Source: a virus
IMG/VR virus record: IMGVR_UViG_3300049032_000049
Location: 1-42,671 of that record
Length of the DNA: 42,671 nucleotides
Strand: one strand, 5' to 3'
Below are positions 36,643 through 42,671 of the stretch, one piece after another. A program made the position numbers and the translations under genes. Position 1 is the first letter of the stretch. Each line of letters starts with the position of its first letter. A model generated the notes under the pieces. The model was given only the letters and a program-made list of their open reading frames with translations. It searched no databases and was not told the origin of the DNA.

Positions 36643-38435
36643 TTTGCCACCATCACATATTTTGGTGTTATTGAGCCAGTATTGGGGTCAATTACCGGCC
36701 TAGCTTTGCCGACATAATCACACGCATTTATCCATGATTGTGAATATTGCCGCCCTGTAGCGCTTGTTGCGCCACAAGGAAGTGTGCCGAGGTAGCCGTT
36801 TCCAGAAAACACACAGAGCTGTGCGGTTGCAGATGCATCACAAGGGGTAGAAAGCTGCCTTGTTTCCCAAATCAAGCCATCGGTAGTATAACCAAACAAA
36901 CCCTGCGCCGCGTTTGCTCCATTGCTGGCGAGACTAGTGCCTGTTACAACCCTTGTGCCATCGTACATTAGCCAACTCGGATATCCGCCGCTCATCAAGC
37001 CGCCAACGGCAAAAAGATCGGTTGTTGCTACTGAGGTCGATCCTACAGATGGCAGAGATGAAGATGACCATGTAACACCATCGGTTGACTTTCTAATCAC
37101 GCCGCCAGTTTCTGCCGCAAGGTAAAATGCTCCTGCGCCGCAAATCCCGCGTAGGGCATTACTTGTGAATGTTCCGCTTGCTTGCCATGCACTGGCGTCA
37201 GATGCGGTAGAAACCCATCCAGCGGATGCGCTAGACTCCCTAACAACCCAGCGGGCAACACCAAGAGATGGGGCCACCGCAAGAGCAACGCTTACCCCTG
37301 AATTCAGGGTGCTACTTAGTTGGCGAAGTGTAAAGGCCGAACCGTTTGCGGTTGTCAGTATGCAGTTAACCGTGGCAGAAGCTGGAGACCACACTGCTAG
37401 CGCAACAGTACCGTCAGAGATAACCTTTACTGTTCCGGCTGCGTTCGGCGCAGGGCTTGGAGAAACGGTTGTGCCGTTAGTCCACGACGTGCCCGAAGAC
37501 GAATAGCTTGACGTTACGGCGGTTGTGCTATTTCCAAAGCCTATAAATCTTGTGGCAGCCTGAACCCATGTAACACTAACAACAGGGTTAGGATTGTTGT
37601 GCAAAACAGCAGACCATGTTCGCATGTCATCGGTACTGACAAGTACGCTAGAGGCGCTCCCAATAGGAGCAACCCACGTTCCAGTGCCGTTAGTCGCTGG
37701 CTGTCCTGTTATCGCTATAGTGCCTCCGCCAGTTGATGGAAGGCCATTTACCATTGTGCCCGTATCGACTGCCGCCAATGGATAACCAGCGGATGCTAGC
37801 ACCGTCCCGCTCCTGACAAATGTTTTACCTCCGCGCACAAATAATGTGCCCCTTTCGTTATCTGTAACCATGTCACCTATCTCATAAAGTGAATCAACCA
37901 TTGGGGCCGATTGGACGATAACCCAATCAGTATAAGTTCCTGAGCCGCCAAACATTGTGACGTTTACGGTTATGGCACCGGTTCCAGAATTAAACGCGGT
38001 TATTGCGCCATTCATCCAGTTTGCAACATTTGACGCGCTAGTTACAGAAACCCATTGACCAACAACAAACGCCTTACCAGTCTGCGCAAGCGTAAAAGCC
38101 TTTGATCCGTAGCCTATGGCCATAGATGTTGTGCTAGTGGCATTTGTACCAGGTGAATTAACTGCTGATGCCGCGCTCGCTGCTGCATCATCGGCAAATC
38201 CTTCGGCAGCTGTAGCGCTAGACGCTGCTGCTGTTTCGCTTGCTGCTGCTGCTGCTGAATAGCCGTTCATAATGGCAGATTCTGCGTTTATCTGATCAGC
38301 CAAGGTATTTTGTGATGCTATAACATCATTAAACTCCGAAACCATAAGATCGGCAGAGTCCGCAAAATCTGCTGGGTTTTGCTCTCGATTTGGCTCGGGC
38401 GTTGTGAATGTTGGTATTACTTCGGTAATTGCCAT
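36639..38435 (-). CDS. Tail fibre with Ala-rich stalk and beta-propeller-like repeats
   Basis: 598 residues. Residues 58-95 are an Ala/Ser-rich trimeric stalk (SAAAAASETAAASSATAAEG). From about 270 onward, repeated units with D/S-x-x-x-x-T-W (STDDMRTWSAV, SSSGTSWTNGT, KSTDGVTWSSS, TTDGLIWETRQ) resemble Asp-box or BNR propeller blades. Likely a receptor-recognition fibre. It shares one base with the distal tail gene. Enzymatic activity cannot be judged. Confidence 0.72.
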   Translation of the reverse strand: MAITEVIPTFTTPEPNREQNPADFADSADLMVSEFNDVIASQNTLADQINAESAIMNGYSAAAAASETAAASSATAAEGFADDAAASAASAVNSPGTNATSTTSMAIGYGSKAFTLAQTGKAFVVGQWVSVTSASNVANWMNGAITAFNSGTGAITVNVTMFGGSGTYTDWVIVQSAPMVDSLYEIGDMVTDNERGTLFVRGGKTFVRSGTVLASAGYPLAAVDTGTMVNGLPSTGGGTIAITGQPATNGTGTWVAPIGSASSVLVSTDDMRTWSAVLHNNPNPVVSVTWVQAATRFIGFGNSTTAVTSSYSSSGTSWTNGTTVSPSPAPNAAGTVKVISDGTVALAVWSPASATVNCILTTANGSAFTLRQLSSTLNSGVSVALAVAPSLGVARWVVRESSASAGWVSTASDASAWQASGTFTSNALRGICGAGAFYLAAETGGVIRKSTDGVTWSSSSLPSVGSTSVATTDLFAVGGLMSGGYPSWLMYDGTRVVTGTSLASNGANAAQGLFGYTTDGLIWETRQLSTPCDASATAQLCVFSGNGYLGTLPCGATSATGRQYSQSWINACDYVGKARPVIDPNTGSITPKYVMVAK

Positions 38436-39352
38436 TAAGAAATACCCTCAATTTGGGCGTTAAAAATCACTGTGTCTTCGTAGTTTATCACCGGCTCACA
38501 GTTTTTAACAAAGCCAAGAACTTGCATAAACTGGAATTTTTCAGTAAGAACGTAAAGACAAACTGTATCGCGCAGACTGACCATAAGGTCAAAAAAGTAA
38601 TCCGCCTCTGTTGATGATACCCAAATATTACATTGCGCTTTGTTTGAGTATCCGCGCGGAACTAATTCTCGCTCGCCAAACTGGTTGGTTTGGTTTGTAG
38701 AATAACTGATAATTCCACCGCCAGCGCCAAACTCTATGCCTTCTCCGTATACATGAACCTTACCTATAACCAAGTTCCCCACTGCCGCAGTTCCGCCTGT
38801 TCGCGTTATGGTTACGGTGAATGTAGCATTTCGATAGCTAGGCAAAGGTATGTAAATAGATTTCTTATAACGGATTGGATCAAAAAAGTATGCATACCAA
38901 TTCGCAGCAGTTGGGGGTGACTGCATACTGTAGGTTGTCAGCGGCAGAATGGTTCCTGCTACCGGATCTGTACCTGAAACCGATACTTCAAACGCATCAA
39001 CATTGGAAAGATAAAGACCGTTTACAATTGTTCCAGGCGTTATCTCAACAATAATTTCATCCTCATTTGTTGTTTGCGTTGAATTCTTATTGTCGAACAT
39101 GGCATAGGGATTTGATGCACCGCGAAAAGTCCAGTTTACAGAGTCAAGTTCTGGCGCTGTCGCTGTTGTTCCTGCCACATTGCGAACATAAATTTTATGC
39201 AGCAAAGGGCGAACAACCAAATCGCCCTCTACATAAGCCGTTGCAGCATTCCAATCGGCTGGCGGATTCTCGCTCACATTGGTTGATGTGAGCGTTGTAT
39301 CGTCTATCGTAATTGGGACAAGTATTTTAACCGCCGTATTCGCAACAGACAT
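38435..39352 (-). CDS. Distal tail / minor tail protein
   Basis: 305 residues. The N-terminus (DWNAATAYVEGDLVVRPLLH) looks like a carbohydrate-binding-type module, followed by a beta-sandwich (NPYAMFDNKNSTQTTNEDEI) and a C-terminal part of distal-tail type. It follows the tape measure gene (TAATG), the usual place for distal tail proteins. No lambda-like M, L, K, I or J genes are present. Confidence 0.65.
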   Translation of the reverse strand: MSVANTAVKILVPITIDDTTLTSTNVSENPPADWNAATAYVEGDLVVRPLLHKIYVRNVAGTTATAPELDSVNWTFRGASNPYAMFDNKNSTQTTNEDEIIVEITPGTIVNGLYLSNVDAFEVSVSGTDPVAGTILPLTTYSMQSPPTAANWYAYFFDPIRYKKSIYIPLPSYRNATFTVTITRTGGTAAVGNLVIGKVHVYGEGIEFGAGGGIISYSTNQTNQFGERELVPRGYSNKAQCNIWVSSTEADYFFDLMVSLRDTVCLYVLTEKFQFMQVLGFVKNCEPVINYEDTVIFNAQIEGIS

Positions 39353-42300
39353 TATGCAACTCGCTCTTGTGGTAACCCGTCACCATCCCACTTATCAAGC
39401 ATTTGGCGCATGTTAAGCAGCTTTGTATTGCTGGCAATTGTACCACTATTTATATCGCTTAGAAGATTTCTGATTTCGCCTAGAATTGCATCACCGTTTT
39501 TTGCCTCGCTTGCGGTCTGTACGCGCTCGCCGCGATGAAGCTTAGCGATGTAACCGTCGAATGGCACATAGTCAAGACCGGTAGCGTGAGAACCATTAAC
39601 CTTGGTGTACTTCTCAAGCTGTGACAGCAACCCGATATTTGCGCCCATGGCAGCACGGTAATCCTCACCGGTAGAGAACTTGCTTGCATCCAGTTGCTGA
39701 ATAGCTCCCAGCGCATCCTCAAGCCCAGCAAAGCCAACCAGTGACCCGCCAGCCTTAGCAACGCTTAAAGCTGATTGCAGGGTGTTTCTGGCCTGCTGCT
39801 GGGTAAGCCCTGCCAATGAATCAGACTGCCCCATCAAAGACCGGAGGGCGTCACTAATCGAATCGTGAACACCTTGGGCAAGCTTGCGCTGTTCTTCTGC
39901 TGCGCGGCGGGCATCATTAAGAGCTTCTGCCTGTGCGCGCGATGCGTCTGCGGCTGCTTGCTCGGCTAGTTTTGCCGCTTCTTGCTGATCCTCAAGCGCT
40001 TTTATCTGGTCATACAGCGCCTTATTGCTCTCGCTGATCTGGTCGCGCTCTCTTTGTCTAAGCGCATCGGTATCGCCAAGCAATTGAAGCAATTGAGTCT
40101 CCAATCCGTAGCGCTCGCTTGCTATTGCCTCGGCTCTTGCCTTTTCTGCATTGGCGGCTGACTCAATTTCATTTGCTGCCTTTTCAGCGGCGTTTGCCAT
40201 TGCTTCATTTGCTGACTTTTGATCTTCAAGCGCCCAAATCTGAATCTGAATTGACTTGTTTGACTCATCAAGCTTTTCAAGTTCGATCGCCCGCAATGCT
40301 GCAGTATTACCCTGAGCCTGTAAAAGTTTTGATTCAAGGCTTAGGCGCTGATTAGTGATAGCCTGCTCTTGTGACGCCAATAACTTGGCTGCTGCTTCTG
40401 ATTCTTTTACCGCGGCAGCCTGATCCTGAATTGCATAGATCTGCTCCTGCAATGCGCGATTGCTGGCATCAAGAGAGGCTAATTGTTCGGCGCGCTTTTC
40501 GTTTTCAGTCTGTGTCAGTTGTTTTAACTGATTCTCAAGATCGATGCGCTCTTGCAGCACGTTGTTATTGGTGTCCGCCAATTGCTCGGCAAATTCTGCA
40601 AATGATGGGTTTATCTCCAAAAGTGCAGCAAACAATCTTTGTCCTTCAGTTGTGGTTCTGTCTATGCCTTCAACCAAATCCCTAAATCCTTGTGTGGTAG
40701 TTGGCATTGATACGCCAAGCGCAGCAAAGGTTTCTGAAAGCGAGCGCTGCAACATGTCGAATTTTTCTTGATCGCTAAAAAATTTATCAACATATGATGA
40801 GGCAGCATCGGTGAAGTTATCAAAACCACCCATCATTTCAGCTATCGATTGAGCCATATCAATAGCCATGATTGAGCTAACGCCTTCCATGCTTAGCCCC
40901 ATGTTTTGCATGTAGTCGTTAAATATGGCTTGCTCTTTAGCAACACGAGTAAGGGTTTCAAAAAGCCCCTCGCCCATTTGCTGGTATTCTTTCATCGCAG
41001 GAACGACAAACCCAGTGATCAGGTCGGCCTGCTGACTAAATATGGCCTCAAGCTCGGCCTGTATTTCTTCGCCGCTCATATCCTTGAATGAAACTTTCCC
41101 TATATCCGAAATAAACGCCCATGCAGGATTTGACTGGGCAAGCTCAAGCGCTCCAGTTGCTGAATTGATAGACTCTTGGATAAATCCAAAGATGTTAGAT
41201 ATTTGACCTTGCAGCGGGGCAAGCATTTCGCGCCCGGCAATATCCTGGCTGCGGGATCCGCGAGTGACTAGGCCGCCACGGTCAATAATATCGCCAACGT
41301 ACTGATCAGCGAAGTTCACATATTTTGCTTCGGCCAATCCGCTAGCAGAAACACCAAGGGATAACTGTGCAATCCCACCATTAAATTTTGCGGTGTTTTC
41401 GCGAATAGCGCGCAGCTCAACAAGCTGGTCGGCTCCGATATCTGCATACATTTCCATCGTGTTTGCAAGTGATGCGGATTTGTCATTGCTTCCAAGAACT
41501 GAGCCGGTGCCCTGTGATTCCTGAACCGCCTGAACATTTGTCCCACCGCCGCCACCACCAACCCCGCCAACAGCAAACCCAAGGCCGGCCATTACAGCAG
41601 CCATGGCGGCCATTCGCGCCCATGCGCTGTATGGATCTCCCTTTGATTGGTTTGCAACACCTTCAGTTGCAGCAGCGGTTCCGCGAGAAAATGAAAGCGC
41701 TATTTCGGTGGCGGTGTTTTTGATTGACATAGCCAGTTCAACAGCGGAAAGCCCCATTTCAATCTGGTGTAATGTTTTGCGGGCTTTTGATTGCTCACCA
41801 AACATCTGCGAAGCCGCACCAGCCATAGACTTGAAGCCGCTTAACTGTGACTTGGTTCTTTCATCGCTTAATTTTTTCTCGGCGGCATAATAAACCTTCA
41901 TTTGCTCGGGGTTATTAATGTATTTTGCCTTATATTCAGCGTTCTTTTTCTCTTGCTCAGCAATGGCATTTTGGCGCGCCTGATAATCGTCAAGAGCGTC
42001 TGCTATAGATCCGAAGGTATCAACAATTATAGAGCCAGTGCGCGACCATGCACCGCCCAAGTTATTGACACCATCAATGAGATTTTGTGCATCTATCGGA
42101 GCCGCTTCGGCTAATTTATTTTGCTCATCAACCCATTTTTTAAGTGATTCAACATACTCATCAGTAGCCGATTTTTGAGCGCTCATTTGGTCTATGCGCT
42201 GAGCATTCAGGATTAATGATTGCGCTATTTGACCATTAAGTCCGCCCTCAACTTCAATAAGACCATTTTTAATGTCATAAGTTATTTGAGCCTCGCGAGA

Positions 42301-42671
42301 AGTTATGCCGTATAGATCTGCCTCCCGCTGCAATCCAGCGAGAAGCTTTTCAGTGTATGCGGTTTGTTTTATCTCAAGCTTTTCAATCTGCTTCTCTTGT
42401 TTTTGCGCAAGAGCCAAAGATTCTTCTTTTTGCTGTATTTCAAGATTTAGCTGAACGTACCTATCTGCCTCGGTGCCTGACAAGTTTTTAAGCGCAGCCT
42501 CTTGGCGATAAAGAGCCTCACCAACCAAACCGGCCAATGTTGCCTCTTCCTCAAGCGAATCAAGCAGCCCACGTTTATTTTCAGGATCTTGCATTTTTGC
42601 AAGCTGCCCTTGCAATTCGACTAGCTTTGTTTGCGCAGCAATAAGCTCTTCGCTTTCTTTCTTTATTTTTT
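39352..42671 (-). CDS. Tape measure protein, C-terminal part (joins the left end)
   Basis: Continuation of the gene starting at 857. Bases 42545-42671 duplicate 1-127 and count once. The middle has Gly-rich hydrophobic stretches (MAAVMAGLGFAVGGVGGGGG), and the C-terminal third has three tandem coiled-coil repeats of about 70 residues (39900-40555). It stops at TAA 39354-39352. A lysozyme or peptidase domain is not obvious. Full protein 1349 residues. Confidence 0.95.
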   Translation of the reverse strand, partial: KIKKESEELIAAQTKLVELQGQLAKMQDPENKRGLLDSLEEEATLAGLVGEALYRQEAALKNLSGTEADRYVQLNLEIQQKEESLALAQKQEKQIEKLEIKQTAYTEKLLAGLQREADLYGITSREAQITYDIKNGLIEVEGGLNGQIAQSLILNAQRIDQMSAQKSATDEYVESLKKWVDEQNKLAEAAPIDAQNLIDGVNNLGGAWSRTGSIIVDTFGSIADALDDYQARQNAIAEQEKKNAEYKAKYINNPEQMKVYYAAEKKLSDERTKSQLSGFKSMAGAASQMFGEQSKARKTLHQIEMGLSAVELAMSIKNTATEIALSFSRGTAAATEGVANQSKGDPYSAWARMAAMAAVMAGLGFAVGGVGGGGGGTNVQAVQESQGTGSVLGSNDKSASLANTMEMYADIGADQLVELRAIRENTAKFNGGIAQLSLGVSASGLAEAKYVNFADQYVGDIIDRGGLVTRGSRSQDIAGREMLAPLQGQISNIFGFIQESINSATGALELAQSNPAWAFISDIGKVSFKDMSGEEIQAELEAIFSQQADLITGFVVPAMKEYQQMGEGLFETLTRVAKEQAIFNDYMQNMGLSMEGVSSIMAIDMAQSIAEMMGGFDNFTDAASSYVDKFFSDQEKFDMLQRSLSETFAALGVSMPTTTQGFRDLVEGIDRTTTEGQRLFAALLEINPSFAEFAEQLADTNNNVLQERIDLENQLKQLTQTENEKRAEQLASLDASNRALQEQIYAIQDQAAAVKESEAAAKLLASQEQAITNQRLSLESKLLQAQGNTAALRAIELEKLDESNKSIQIQIWALEDQKSANEAMANAAEKAANEIESAANAEKARAEAIASERYGLETQLLQLLGDTDALRQRERDQISESNKALYDQIKALEDQQEAAKLAEQAAADASRAQAEALNDARRAAEEQRKLAQGVHDSISDALRSLMGQSDSLAGLTQQQARNTLQSALSVAKAGGSLVGFAGLEDALGAIQQLDASKFSTGEDYRAAMGANIGLLSQLEKYTKVNGSHATGLDYVPFDGYIAKLHRGERVQTASEAKNGDAILGEIRNLLSDINSGTIASNTKLLNMRQMLDKWDGDGLPQERVA
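42545..42671. repeat. Terminal direct repeat, copy 2 (assembly overlap)
   Basis: Identical to 1-127. Trimming it joins the tape measure frame perfectly across the ends, confirming that the molecule is circular or circularly permuted. Confidence 0.95.

Overview
This window is a complete, circularly permuted tailed-phage genome with a siphovirus-type tail. Its last 127 bases (42545-42671) repeat its first 127 exactly, which is the signature of a circular assembly with a 127-base overlap. The unique genome is therefore 42,544 bp. The arbitrary cut falls inside the tape measure gene, so that gene appears as two pieces at the two window ends. The host is Gram-negative, because an inner- and outer-membrane spanin pair (Rz/Rz1) is present. 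Lambda-type NinB and NinG, an Rha/KilAC regulator and a DUF1376-type initiator make a gammaproteobacterium likely, but the species cannot be read from the sequence.

Layout: a divergent promoter hub at about 26.8 kb separates a short rightward operon from one very long leftward programme. The rightward operon (26917-31424) holds a putative single-strand annealing protein, a Gp157-like protein, an SSB, a zinc/HNH-like protein and small ORFs. Leftward from 26785 come small early genes, several with near-identical promoters. Next is a strongly structured leader before rha, followed by replication genes (DUF1376 initiator carrying 7-bp iterons, then DnaB). After these come small ORFs, a compact C5 cytosine methyltransferase, NinB, an RMF-like peptide, dUTPase, NinG and zinc-ribbon peptides. 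A degenerate tRNA-like element and more small ORFs complete the early/middle part, which ends at a terminator at 11486-11507.

A consensus extended -10 promoter at 11472-11480 then begins the late genes: TerS, TerL, DUF4055-type portal, MuF-like protein, scaffold, major capsid protein, connector set, tail terminator, tail tube, and tail assembly chaperones G/GT with a clear -1 slippery heptamer. The tape measure gene follows across the circular junction. The late genes then continue from 42.5 kb down to 31.4 kb: distal tail protein, beta-propeller-like fibre, small membrane proteins/holins, N-acetylmuramidase endolysin, beta-helix spike, a second receptor-type protein, and Rz with nested Rz1.

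No integrase, excisionase or CI-like repressor was recognised, so the phage is either lytic or uses a lysogeny strategy not readable here. Many genes are very short and overlap by ATGA, TAATG or TGATG. About twenty genes shorter than 60 codons are given here because they fit this coupled pattern. The most unusual element is the leader upstream of rha: a promoter whose -10 lies inside a palindrome, two small hairpins, and a bulged helix of about 28 bp followed by seven U residues just before the start codon.
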